A stretch of DNA of 64,000 nt. It comes from Crocinitomicaceae bacterium. GTDB lineage: Bacteria; Bacteroidota; Bacteroidia; Flavobacteriales_D; Crocinitomicaceae. The stretch's first letter is position 1. Every line of letters begins with the position of its first letter. The stretch is taken from the NCBI GenBank assembly GCA_022447665.1, contig JAKVAQ010000021.1, positions 21,654 to 85,653 of the forward strand, written 5' to 3'. Shown here in pieces: positions 35,096 to 43,428 of this stretch. The notes beneath the pieces were generated by a model. That model was not told the origin of the DNA. It searched no databases and saw nothing but the letters and a program-made list of their open reading frames with translations. A program made the position numbers and the translations under genes.

Positions 35096-36157
35096 ATGAA
35101 CATAGATGATTTTAAACGGCCATTGATTATTTCAGGCCCATGTAGCGCAGAAAGTGAGCAGCAGGTTTATGAAACTTGCAAGCGATTGAAAGATGGAGGA
35201 AGAGTGAATGTATTGCGCGCTGGGATTTGGAAACCTCGTACGCGTCCGAACTCTTTTGAAGGGGTTGGGGCTGTAGGATTGCCATGGTTAATTAAAGCAG
35301 GAAAAGAGTTGGATTTGCCTGTAATTACGGAAGTGGCCAATGCACTTCACGTGGAAGAAGCCCTAAAAGCTGGGTTCAAAAATCTATGGATTGGAGCACG
35401 ATCTACAGTAAACCCATTTACGGTGCAAGAGATTGCCGATAGTTTACGTGGTGTTGAAGGATTAACCGTGATGATTAAGAATCCGATTAACCCAGATTTG
35501 GCCTTATGGATTGGTGCTTTTGAACGCTTTAAAATGGTAGGTCAAAATGATTTACATGCCATACACCGAGGGTTCTCATTACACCGAAAAACTAAGTATA
35601 GAAATGAGCCAATGTGGGAGATTCCTTTGGCCTTTAAAAACGAAATTCCTGAGGCCAAAATGATTTGTGACCCAAGTCATATTGCGGGAAATAGAGAGTT
35701 ATTAAAACCAGTGAGTCAAAAGGCTTTAGACCTTGTGTATGATGGATTAATGATTGAGTCTCACATTACACCTGATGAAGCTTGGAGTGATGCCGCTCAG
35801 CAAATAACACCAGAGACCTTAACGGAACTGGTAAATGGACTTACAATTCGTTCGGTTGAATCGTCAAATGAAGAGATTGAAGAAAATTTAGATTCCATGC
35901 GTTCTGAAGTGAACCAAGTAGATGCGGAGATTATTCAGTTAATTGCCACTCGAATGGGAATAATTGAGCGTATTGGTGACTTTAAAAAGGATAATTCCAT
36001 TACAATTCTTCAACCAGAAAGATGGGCTGAAATTCAGCGATTACAAACAGAAAAAGGTAATGAATTAGGACTTTCAGATTCCTTTATACTTCAATACCTT
36101 GAGGTAATACATCAAGAATCTATTCGCAGACAAACAAAGATTATGAATGAGGGTTAA
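35096..36157 (+). CDS. aroG: Bifunctional DAHP synthase / chorismate mutase
   Basis: From the ATG at 35096 (a GTG three bases earlier is possible) the product has 353 residues. Residues 1-255 are a DAHP synthase barrel with ISGPCSAES, LRAGIWKPRTRPNSFEG, IKNPINPD and CDPSHIAGN. Residues 265-353 are a chorismate mutase of the AroQ type (EENLDSMRSEVNQVDAEIIQLIATRMGIIERIGDFKK) and may also act as allosteric sensor. It is the second DAHP synthase in the window, next to the trp operon and behind its own attenuator, so it is likely the amino-acid-regulated isozyme. It lacks the N-terminal domain of the copy at 6907. Confidence 0.93.
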   Translation: MNIDDFKRPLIISGPCSAESEQQVYETCKRLKDGGRVNVLRAGIWKPRTRPNSFEGVGAVGLPWLIKAGKELDLPVITEVANALHVEEALKAGFKNLWIGARSTVNPFTVQEIADSLRGVEGLTVMIKNPINPDLALWIGAFERFKMVGQNDLHAIHRGFSLHRKTKYRNEPMWEIPLAFKNEIPEAKMICDPSHIAGNRELLKPVSQKALDLVYDGLMIESHITPDEAWSDAAQQITPETLTELVNGLTIRSVESSNEEIEENLDSMRSEVNQVDAEIIQLIATRMGIIERIGDFKKDNSITILQPERWAEIQRLQTEKGNELGLSDSFILQYLEVIHQESIRRQTKIMNEG

Positions 36158-36245
36158 AGGGAGAGTGAGTGTTGAGAGTGGAGAGCCCAACGTCAATAAC
36201 TTTTGAGTCATCTTTCTCTATTTAAACTATAAATTGAATAAATGT

Positions 36246-36983
36246 CTAATAGTAATAGACTTCGCCTTCTTTAGTATAAATCGTGTCAACTTGATAGAAA
36301 TCCATATAATTTCTATTAATTGAATCGAAGGCCAATTCAGAATCCTCATAACCTATGTAATAAAATACATTGGCTAGAGACTCCTTAGTAAAAGGTAGAC
36401 CATAATAAATAAAATCGGCGTTATCGTACAATAACATCAAACAAAGTACAGGGGAGGTATCCTCTGTAAAATAAATGGTCGTTAAAAGTTCTCCGAATGA
36501 CAATTCACATTCTAGTAATGGGTAAAATTCCTTAATGTGCGGCATCATTAAATCATAATAAGCCTCATCTCCTCCAACAAAACCAGTCAATACGAGTTTA
36601 AGGTAATCAGTGTATTCAATAGTTTTTGCATTGTCAGAGTATAAAATTGGAGATTGGCAATACTTATATCGGGTACCTCGAGAATAATCTAGGTCAACCC
36701 AAATAGATCCGGTATAGTTTCCGTATTCTGCAGAAAACAAAAGACAGATGTAATCTTTTAACATGACAGAAAACTGCAACCCATCCGCAACATTTGAAAT
36801 ATTTCCTACATGAACTTCAAACCCTCGGCTTACATGATTATAGGTCCAATTAAGATTGGCTTCTTCATCCACTTCAGCTAAAGATTCATGAAAGCCAATT
36901 TCGATCTTAGCTGCATTATCTTGGCCAAAGGATGACAAACAAATCAAACAAAAAAATAATATGCTTATTTTTCGGAAATACAC
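36246..36983 (-). CDS. Secreted protein of unknown function
   Basis: About 245 residues with a signal peptide (YFRKISILFFCLICLSSFGQ). The start is uncertain: GTG at 36983 or TTG at 36986. The mature protein is rich in tyrosine and acidic residues; short phrases like GFVGGDEAYYDLMMPHIKEFYPLLECEL give no family. It is the first of two small unknown genes between the aromatic operons and the polysaccharide cluster. Confidence 0.5.
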   Translation of the reverse strand: MYFRKISILFFCLICLSSFGQDNAAKIEIGFHESLAEVDEEANLNWTYNHVSRGFEVHVGNISNVADGLQFSVMLKDYICLLFSAEYGNYTGSIWVDLDYSRGTRYKYCQSPILYSDNAKTIEYTDYLKLVLTGFVGGDEAYYDLMMPHIKEFYPLLECELSFGELLTTIYFTEDTSPVLCLMLLYDNADFIYYGLPFTKESLANVFYYIGYEDSELAFDSINRNYMDFYQVDTIYTKEGEVYYY

Positions 36984-37084
36984 CAATCAATATTGTAGTC
37001 AAAAATAACTAAGATTATCGATATCATAAAAAGAGGATTTAGCCAAAGGGACACAAACCGAGCAGAGCTATTTGATCATATATA

Positions 37085-37423
37085 TTAATTAAACCTTTCA
37101 TCAACTACAGTAGAGACAGAATAATCTGATTTAGAATACTTTATTCTTAAGTCTTCTGTTCCAATTAGAGCTGAATCTACTTCGTTTTTGAATATCCAAG
37201 ATAATCCACAATACTCAAGGTCTTCAATATAATAACAGTAATGCACTGCCCAAGAACCCCTTTCAGTGGAATATCTGATAACTTTCGCATTAGTTTCGAG
37301 AGAATCCAGAAGTAAATTTTCTTTGTAATTCTCATATAATTTTGCTGAAAATAGAACTACACAGAATGTTATAATCAAAACCGGCCAAGAAAATAATATC
37401 TTTTTAACTCTATTGTTACTCAT
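37085..37423 (-). CDS. Small membrane-anchored protein of unknown function
   Basis: 112 residues with one N-terminal membrane segment (SWPVLIITFCVVLFSAKLY, residues 13-31) and an outer domain. The pattern NAKVIRYSTERGSWAVHYCYYIEDLEYCG and LRIKYSKSDYSVS resembles the DUF3592-type of small membrane proteins, but I would not claim the family. It lies 38 bases downstream of the GT2 gene on the same strand. Confidence 0.5.
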   Translation of the reverse strand: MSNNRVKKILFSWPVLIITFCVVLFSAKLYENYKENLLLDSLETNAKVIRYSTERGSWAVHYCYYIEDLEYCGLSWIFKNEVDSALIGTEDLRIKYSKSDYSVSTVVDERFN

Positions 37424-37460
37424 TTAAATATGAATTAATCTGCTCACGAACTAAGACCAA

Positions 37461-38774
37461 CTATAACCCCATTCGCTTCGCGTGTTGCGAGGTTTTCTTT
37501 GGGTTCCAAGGGTCGTTATAAGAGAGTTTAAAGAAGAGTTCTTGTACGTAGGCAACAGAACGCACAATTCTCAGGTAATACCCAAAATAAATTACCATAC
37601 ATGGAATATAAATAAGGAAGTAAGACATTGGTGCGTGACTCCGTTTACGATACACCGAATAAAGCACAAACTTAACAAAATTCGTAATGGTATAGAGCAA
37701 GAAGTTGGTGATTAAAATATTGAGAATGAGGGAACGGTAATTAATGATCATATCACTCAAATACACATACCACTTGACGTTCAGTACAAGGTTATACGTA
37801 ATGTTCTCTACAAAAGAGATGAAGTTCGAGAACTTAAAGGATTGATTTGGCAAGAGGACATCGTGATGCTTCCGAATCCTAAATCGAATTAAGGATTTAT
37901 CCCAGCGCAGTCGCTGTTTTGCTAATTTTTTAAAGGTACCCGGAGCATTTGTCAAGCAAATAGCATCTTGCTCAAACTTAATCTTGTACCCAATTTTTCG
38001 AATCTTAACTGTAATGTCACCATCCAGTCCAGGACCTATATCCCAACCTTTTACCTTCTCTAATACATCAGCTCTAAAAGCACCAAAAGCACCAGAAATA
38101 ATACGGTAAACACCTAACTTCGAGGTAACAACACGACCAATACTAATGGTATCAAAATACTCAATGGCCTGCAAAGTAGTGGCCAAGCTCTGCTTGTAAT
38201 TACGCACCATTACGTTACCACCAACTCCACCTACTTGTTTGTCGAGGTAAAATGGAATAATGATTTTTTCTATCGCGTCTCTATCATAGGAGCAATCCGC
38301 ATCTAAGTGAACAATAAACTTCCCTTTACAGAATCTTAATCCCGTATTGGCGGCAGAGGCTTTACCTCCTCGAATCTCATTTCGGACAAATTGATCTATC
38401 CACCCGGCTTTCTCTAAATCTCGACCAATCGTAGGGGTGTCATCATCAGAACCATCATCAATTACAATGACTTCTATATTTTGGTAGGTTTGCTCTTTTA
38501 ATGAGCGAATGAGCTTATAAATGTGCTTCCCTTCGTTCTTACCAGGAATAATTATGGAGACCAATGGATTCTCAAAAAGGAATTCTTGTCTTGCCTTTTC
38601 GTACTTGTCTCTATTTAAGTATTTACTGAGCCTCCAAATGTTTAGAACAATCCATTCAATTACAAAATAGCGAATGAATTCGAAGAAAATATAGAACCAG
38701 AAAAGCCTAACAAAGTGACCAACGTTTAAACTTTGCAAGAACCTTAGGTAATTGTCTAATATTTCTTCAATCAC
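37461..38774 (-). CDS. Processive family 2 glycosyltransferase (polysaccharide synthase-like)
   Basis: 437 residues, inner-membrane enzyme of the cellulose/hyaluronan/PNAG synthase type. Catalytic-domain motifs: DDGSDDD at 106-112, DAD at 158-160, the acceptor region SGAFGAFR at 227-234, GLDGD at 249-253 in place of the usual TED, and QRLRW at 287-291. One membrane segment precedes it (about 20-48) and three or four follow (about 325-345, 348-372 and 385-405). The substrate sugar cannot be told. It is the last gene of a four-gene operon (TolC/barrel fusion, HlyD, TackOD1, GT2), which suggests the chain it makes is exported through the adaptor and outer-membrane channel. Confidence 0.85.
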   Translation of the reverse strand: MIEEILDNYLRFLQSLNVGHFVRLFWFYIFFEFIRYFVIEWIVLNIWRLSKYLNRDKYEKARQEFLFENPLVSIIIPGKNEGKHIYKLIRSLKEQTYQNIEVIVIDDGSDDDTPTIGRDLEKAGWIDQFVRNEIRGGKASAANTGLRFCKGKFIVHLDADCSYDRDAIEKIIIPFYLDKQVGGVGGNVMVRNYKQSLATTLQAIEYFDTISIGRVVTSKLGVYRIISGAFGAFRADVLEKVKGWDIGPGLDGDITVKIRKIGYKIKFEQDAICLTNAPGTFKKLAKQRLRWDKSLIRFRIRKHHDVLLPNQSFKFSNFISFVENITYNLVLNVKWYVYLSDMIINYRSLILNILITNFLLYTITNFVKFVLYSVYRKRSHAPMSYFLIYIPCMVIYFGYYLRIVRSVAYVQELFFKLSYNDPWNPKKTSQHAKRMGL

Positions 38775-40199
38775 CTACTCTAGCTCCTTTGTTAATTGGT
38801 GAATATGCATCTCTGGCGACATTCCGTAATCAAGTGGAATTACATGCGTATGGAATTGAACCTCCATGCTCTTGAGGGTTGTTTCCATTAATCGCTTGAG
38901 AATATCAATAATCTCGGATAAGATCTTTTTCGCAATTCTCGTAGGGATTTCATTCATGGAGAGTACAATGGTCGATGAATTCTGGAATGAAATAATATCT
39001 GATGAACGAATGTTTGATCGAATTACTTTGACAATCTCAATCAATAAATCCTTTTGTACATCAGACCCTAATTGAGAATAAACCTGCGAAGGGTTATCAA
39101 TTTTAATGGCACATACGTTTGATGATCCTTCCGTTTGACGTAGACGTTCGATCTCGTACTTTAACATTGTCTTGAATGTCTCGTACTTCACAGAACCAAT
39201 AATTTCCTCGATATCCTTTGCAGTAGTTACGAATCCATTAATGGCAGCCATTTCCCCTTTCTTAGTAAGGGTATATTTCTTAATCGTTCTTTCTGCCAAC
39301 TGCTCAGCGCGCTGATCTTGCCCACATGACATACATTTTGCATTCACATTATAGTCTTGGAACTTATGTCCGCAATTATTACAAGTATGTAACACCGAAG
39401 GTTTATCGTAATCTACTCCAATATGGCGAAGACGTTTATTACACTTCGGACAATCTAATTCATCATCAATTTCGTTAGTAAAATCGTCAATAGGGCCTAC
39501 ATATCCGCATGGGAAATGATGAATAATATCTTGCGTTTTAGAGTTTGAACTCGAACACTTAGGACAAACCTCTCGATAACTCAAACGTCCACTATTACAA
39601 TTTCCACAGAGGTATACCTTATCGTGAAATTCCGATTCGAATATTCCTTCTTTCTCTGCAATCTCTAAAATGTCTAATATTGAATGTTCATCGTGACGAG
39701 AGAAGTTTACCGATAATATTGGGTAAGAATAATTAATATCTGCGTACACGTAAGGTATAGGTTCTAGAACTCGGTCCTCACTGGTATACATGAAGCAAAT
39801 GACTTTTTCAATCATTTGGGCTTCAAATGAAATAGACTCGGTGAATTTTAACTCACTCGACCTCGTACGGATTCTTTCCGTTTCATCCTTTAAGAATGGA
39901 AGCTGATCTAAACTATACAAAGTACCATCTGTTAGCTTCTGAATAAAAGGGTCTGTGATCGTTGCACCACGGAGAATGTAAACCGGCTTCAAGTATATAT
40001 CGTGCTTTTTGTGGGCACGAATTCTACGTACAATTTGTCGTACAAATGCCTCATCACGTCCGTCAATAATCACTGCATCATGAAACTCAACATCCTCCAC
40101 CACTAGCCCATCAAACCTATCAATGATAAGGTATGAGAAGCCATCACTCTTAACAACTGAGTCTGATATTTGCTCTATTTCAGGTTTTTTCTCCTCCAT
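38775..40199 (-). CDS. TackOD1 zinc-ribbon protein with a degenerate GGDEF-like domain
   Basis: 474 residues, soluble. Residues 20-120 form a receiver-like region (YLIIDRFDGLVVEDVEFHDAVIID). Residues 130-295 match the TackOD1 layout: HDEHSILDILEIAEKEGIFES followed by zinc-ribbon cysteine pairs at 198/201, 212/215, 231, 250/253, 273/276 and 289/292. Residues 335-474 look like a GGDEF fold (FKTMLKYEIERLRQT, VCAIKIDN, SDIISFQNSSTIVLSM) in which the active-site GGDEF loop is replaced by NSST. So it should not make cyclic di-GMP and may bind a ligand or a partner. Its stop is adjacent to the GT2 start and it overlaps the HlyD gene by one base, so it is probably the regulator of the synthase. Confidence 0.72.
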   Translation of the reverse strand: MEEKKPEIEQISDSVVKSDGFSYLIIDRFDGLVVEDVEFHDAVIIDGRDEAFVRQIVRRIRAHKKHDIYLKPVYILRGATITDPFIQKLTDGTLYSLDQLPFLKDETERIRTRSSELKFTESISFEAQMIEKVICFMYTSEDRVLEPIPYVYADINYSYPILSVNFSRHDEHSILDILEIAEKEGIFESEFHDKVYLCGNCNSGRLSYREVCPKCSSSNSKTQDIIHHFPCGYVGPIDDFTNEIDDELDCPKCNKRLRHIGVDYDKPSVLHTCNNCGHKFQDYNVNAKCMSCGQDQRAEQLAERTIKKYTLTKKGEMAAINGFVTTAKDIEEIIGSVKYETFKTMLKYEIERLRQTEGSSNVCAIKIDNPSQVYSQLGSDVQKDLLIEIVKVIRSNIRSSDIISFQNSSTIVLSMNEIPTRIAKKILSEIIDILKRLMETTLKSMEVQFHTHVIPLDYGMSPEMHIHQLTKELE

Positions 40200-41341
40200 T
40201 AAAATGTTCGTTTACTAATTGTAACACTCAATTTGTAATATTTCTTCCAAATCTCAAGGTCTTCTGTTGAAATTGGAATAATGTCTGCGGCCAAAGTTCT
40301 TGTTGTTGGCTCAAATTTCTTTTGGAATTCTTCTGGTAAAATGTACGTTGCAGAATAGAATCGATTAATCATTCCTACAGACTCAGTACCGTCTGCGAAC
40401 TCTAAGTTTACTAAATCTCCCTCACTTAAATATTTAAGGTCTGTTTGATCAAAGAATCCTTTAATATGCACATGGCTTGCCTGGTGGATGGAAAGAATTG
40501 TCTCTGTTTTCAGTGCTACTTCGTATGCTTGTTTATTTAAACGCGTTACAGTACCGTCAATAGGGCAAGTAAACACCTTGAAGTCTTGAATTTGCTCAAT
40601 TCCAGCCAACATATGCTGAGGCTCTAAACCGAAAGTATTATTACCTCCGCCGCCACCGGTAGAATTTTGTTCAATAGTAACATCTAAGTCTTGCTCATCA
40701 ACAATCAATCCTTCTAAATATTTTATCTGGCGATACATCACCGAGTTCTCCGACTCATTAATGTTAATCGCAGATTCTAGTTTCGAAATCTGATATTCTA
40801 AATTTTCTAAATTCGTGTGCGAAACCGCGTCAAGAATCACCTCATTCCTTACACGCTCAAGATCCTCTTCATACAAGGCTAAAAGCTTTTTATCATCCTT
40901 AATTCTTGCATTGTTTAGGGCAACATTCTTGCGTAAATTATACAGTTCCCGTTCAATCCATGAGTCTGGTTTCGACTTACCTCCAATGGTTACAGAATTA
41001 CTTCCTCCGCCTCCGCCATTGCCGAATAAATCATCGTCTAAGAAATAGGTAAAAAGGGTATCTCCAATTTTAACATCCTGCCCCTCTTCAATGGCGAATT
41101 CTAAGATTCGTATGTCATCAGTATGACGAATGTCTACATTTTCAAATAGAACCTGCCCGTTCCCTTCAATGTAGAAATAATGGTTGAGCATAAAGCGCCC
41201 AATAAAAAAGGCAAGAACCACAAGAAGAGCGATATAGATAAAACGATCCCAGTTGAAAGGAGACTTTTGTTTCTGAATCTCCTTTTCATCCATGTAGCGC
41301 AAATAGCTATCGCCTTTTCTTTTAAAGCTTATACTCTTCAT
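40199..41341 (-). CDS. HlyD-like membrane fusion (adaptor) protein
   Basis: 380 residues: a short cytoplasmic part, one membrane segment at about 33-55, a biotinyl-lipoyl-like half (ILEFAIEEGQDVKIGDTLF), a coiled-coil hairpin near 125-215, the second lipoyl half (FKVFTCPIDGTVTRLNKQAYEVALKTETILSI) and a beta-barrel. Two glycine runs (GGGGGS near 110 and GGGGGNN near 230) flank the hairpin and are unusual in length. Adaptors of this type join an inner-membrane enzyme or pump to a TolC-like channel; here the only inner-membrane partner visible is the GT2 synthase. No ABC or RND transporter gene lies nearby. Confidence 0.82.
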   Translation of the reverse strand: MKSISFKRKGDSYLRYMDEKEIQKQKSPFNWDRFIYIALLVVLAFFIGRFMLNHYFYIEGNGQVLFENVDIRHTDDIRILEFAIEEGQDVKIGDTLFTYFLDDDLFGNGGGGGSNSVTIGGKSKPDSWIERELYNLRKNVALNNARIKDDKKLLALYEEDLERVRNEVILDAVSHTNLENLEYQISKLESAININESENSVMYRQIKYLEGLIVDEQDLDVTIEQNSTGGGGGNNTFGLEPQHMLAGIEQIQDFKVFTCPIDGTVTRLNKQAYEVALKTETILSIHQASHVHIKGFFDQTDLKYLSEGDLVNLEFADGTESVGMINRFYSATYILPEEFQKKFEPTTRTLAADIIPISTEDLEIWKKYYKLSVTISKRTF

Positions 41342-41343
41342 TC

Positions 41344-43380
41344 TTATTCAACACTTTTTCTATCAAACTCAATTAATCGGCGCAAGTCATGGTATGCAAA
41401 TTTGCGGAGCGCAGTTTTATCATACATGGCTTTCATCTTGTTCTCCATCCCAATTCTATTCTCAAAATCCTCTGTTCTAAACGCTAAAACCATCTTCGGG
41501 GTTGAATTATCGATAAAGGGAGTGATTTTTCTCGTTAAAAACTCAGTATCAACGTTTTCATAACACATAAAGTAAATGGCGTTAACTTTTGGAAAGAGCT
41601 CTTCAATAACATCTATTCCATAATGGGTAGGAATTGATATTGATAGTTCTAGATCATTCGCCTCACAGAATTTATTCACATTTCCCACATAAGCGATATA
41701 CTCATTTAAATACTCCTGCTTACGTGATTTATAATCATCGAAGGTATGTGGTTCAATATCTAAATGGAATCCTGTAGGCTCAATATCTGGATACGCATCT
41801 AAAATTCCCTGCATATACCCATGCATGTCTTTTTCAAAGAATAGCTTATTATTCCCCAACATAAAATGAATCTCTGCATTGGCCTGAGCAAACTGCATAA
41901 ATGTTTTCTTTTCTGGAATAGTATCTATCTTTTGAACCGCCATTATAATTTTATCAAACTCATTGTAAATCACATATTCCGCCAAGAATTCAGGGGTATA
42001 TTTCTCAAATGTTTTACTCCAAACATATACTGAACGCTCCTTATTATCGATGTATTCATTAATTTCTTCTGCCGGCTGAACCGAGATAATATCACGAATA
42101 TCAGTGTTCGGAATCTTGGAGTGAACCTTTAAAGCCTTGAGGTAAAGATTTTGGAGTAAATCAACCAATTCGATATCTATGCTCAACAAGTCGTCATAAA
42201 TCTCTAAACCAAGTAAAGGATTAATGTTATTATCGCCCAAACTAATTTTCACTTTCTCAATGCGCATGCGTTCCATGAAGATTTTACGCTTTTGATAAAA
42301 TGAAACAAACTGCTTAAGCTTATATCGGAATTCATACCCTGTATTCAAAATATCTTCATGTAAACTAGAGCGCTCTTGAATCATTCGTTCATTATCATAT
42401 AAATACTTGGTGCTTTCTATTTCATTCTTAAGCTTTGTATTGAATGGAATTGGGATTGAAAAATTCAACCCGGCTGAAACGAATGTTCTGTTGTTATTAT
42501 TTACTAGATCGTAATAATTGTAGCGAGCATAAGCTCTCAAGTTGATTTGGTGATACCAGCTATAATAGTCTTGGTAATCTCTTTTGGCCAACATACTATC
42601 TGTTTGTGCGCCAATCAATCCAAAAATATAATCGTAGTTTAAGTCGATTAAAGGAAGGTTCTTAGGATCGAAGGCTAAAGTATCATCCTCAATACCCAAA
42701 TACTCGTTGTAGCTACTGTAAATACTTAGCATACTCTCTACCTCTGCTAATCTCGAGTCAATTTTAATAAGATCCTCCTTCGTTAATTTCTTGAGTAGGA
42801 CCAATTCTTCAATCACATTATATTGCTCTTGTAAACTTGTTTTTCTAGCTTCAAGCAATTCAATCTTTACTTTATTGAAGGTGAAGATGGTTTGATCAAA
42901 ACGCAAGAGATAGTGAAAACTCTCTTCGGTTAACTGGCCTTTTAATTGATCACGAATAATTTGATCTTCTAAAATTCTAGCCTGTGCTTTGTTTTCGAAG
43001 AAACCATTATCTAGAATACGCCATTCCAGACCAGCGTTAAACCTTCTGTTAAAGACTAGGTTATCGTCAATGGTGCCAATTTCTGGGTTAAAATTCTCGA
43101 GGTATCCACCAGTAATATAAAGGCCATAATCATTCTCAGTGTACTCTAGACGTTTTTCTAAATATTCCGCCCTACTTGCAATTGCCTTTGTTCGCTTTAG
43201 CTTTGAAATGCTGTGGATTACGTTGGTAGTGGTGTCTTGAAATTCTACTGGAACATAGTGGGTGTTATTGAATAAATCTTGAAGTTGACCGACCCTTGAA
43301 TAAAAGGTAGTATCCTTTTGCGCATAAACAATGTTTACGCTGCAAAGCATAATGAGGGATATTCGTTTTAGTAAGTTCAA
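41344..43380 (-). CDS. TolC-like outer-membrane channel fused to a glycosidase-like TIM barrel
   Basis: 678 residues, longer than the 430-490 of a plain TolC family protein. A signal peptide ends near residue 20. Residues 60-430 give the TolC pattern of long helices with two beta segments (LYITGGYL, VSAGLNFSIPIP). Residues 448-678 look like a separate barrel: AVQKIDTIPEKKTFMQFAQANAE, then GFHLDIEPH at 537-545, whose Asp541 and Glu543 recall the DxE acid motif of GH18-type enzymes, SISIPTHYG, VNAIYFMCYEN and PKMVLAFRTEDF. No known protein with this fusion comes to mind. It is the first gene of the polysaccharide operon; the barrel would lie in the periplasm or at the exit and could trim or bind the exported chain. 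Confidence 0.75.
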   Translation of the reverse strand: MNLLKRISLIMLCSVNIVYAQKDTTFYSRVGQLQDLFNNTHYVPVEFQDTTTNVIHSISKLKRTKAIASRAEYLEKRLEYTENDYGLYITGGYLENFNPEIGTIDDNLVFNRRFNAGLEWRILDNGFFENKAQARILEDQIIRDQLKGQLTEESFHYLLRFDQTIFTFNKVKIELLEARKTSLQEQYNVIEELVLLKKLTKEDLIKIDSRLAEVESMLSIYSSYNEYLGIEDDTLAFDPKNLPLIDLNYDYIFGLIGAQTDSMLAKRDYQDYYSWYHQINLRAYARYNYYDLVNNNNRTFVSAGLNFSIPIPFNTKLKNEIESTKYLYDNERMIQERSSLHEDILNTGYEFRYKLKQFVSFYQKRKIFMERMRIEKVKISLGDNNINPLLGLEIYDDLLSIDIELVDLLQNLYLKALKVHSKIPNTDIRDIISVQPAEEINEYIDNKERSVYVWSKTFEKYTPEFLAEYVIYNEFDKIIMAVQKIDTIPEKKTFMQFAQANAEIHFMLGNNKLFFEKDMHGYMQGILDAYPDIEPTGFHLDIEPHTFDDYKSRKQEYLNEYIAYVGNVNKFCEANDLELSISIPTHYGIDVIEELFPKVNAIYFMCYENVDTEFLTRKITPFIDNSTPKMVLAFRTEDFENRIGMENKMKAMYDKTALRKFAYHDLRRLIEFDRKSVE

Positions 43381-43428
43381 GTTCCGTACTTATAGCACAC
43401 CAATTACTTGGATACGAAACTTTTAGAA

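Noticed and set aside
36158-36245. A regulatory element in the short gap after the DAHP synthase-chorismate mutase gene
   Set aside because: Only a purine-rich run and no hairpin with a T tract was found.
40630-41010. Glycine-codon runs in the HlyD-like gene as tandem repeats or a sequencing artefact
   Set aside because: They are in frame, at both hairpin ends, and short; they read as protein linkers.
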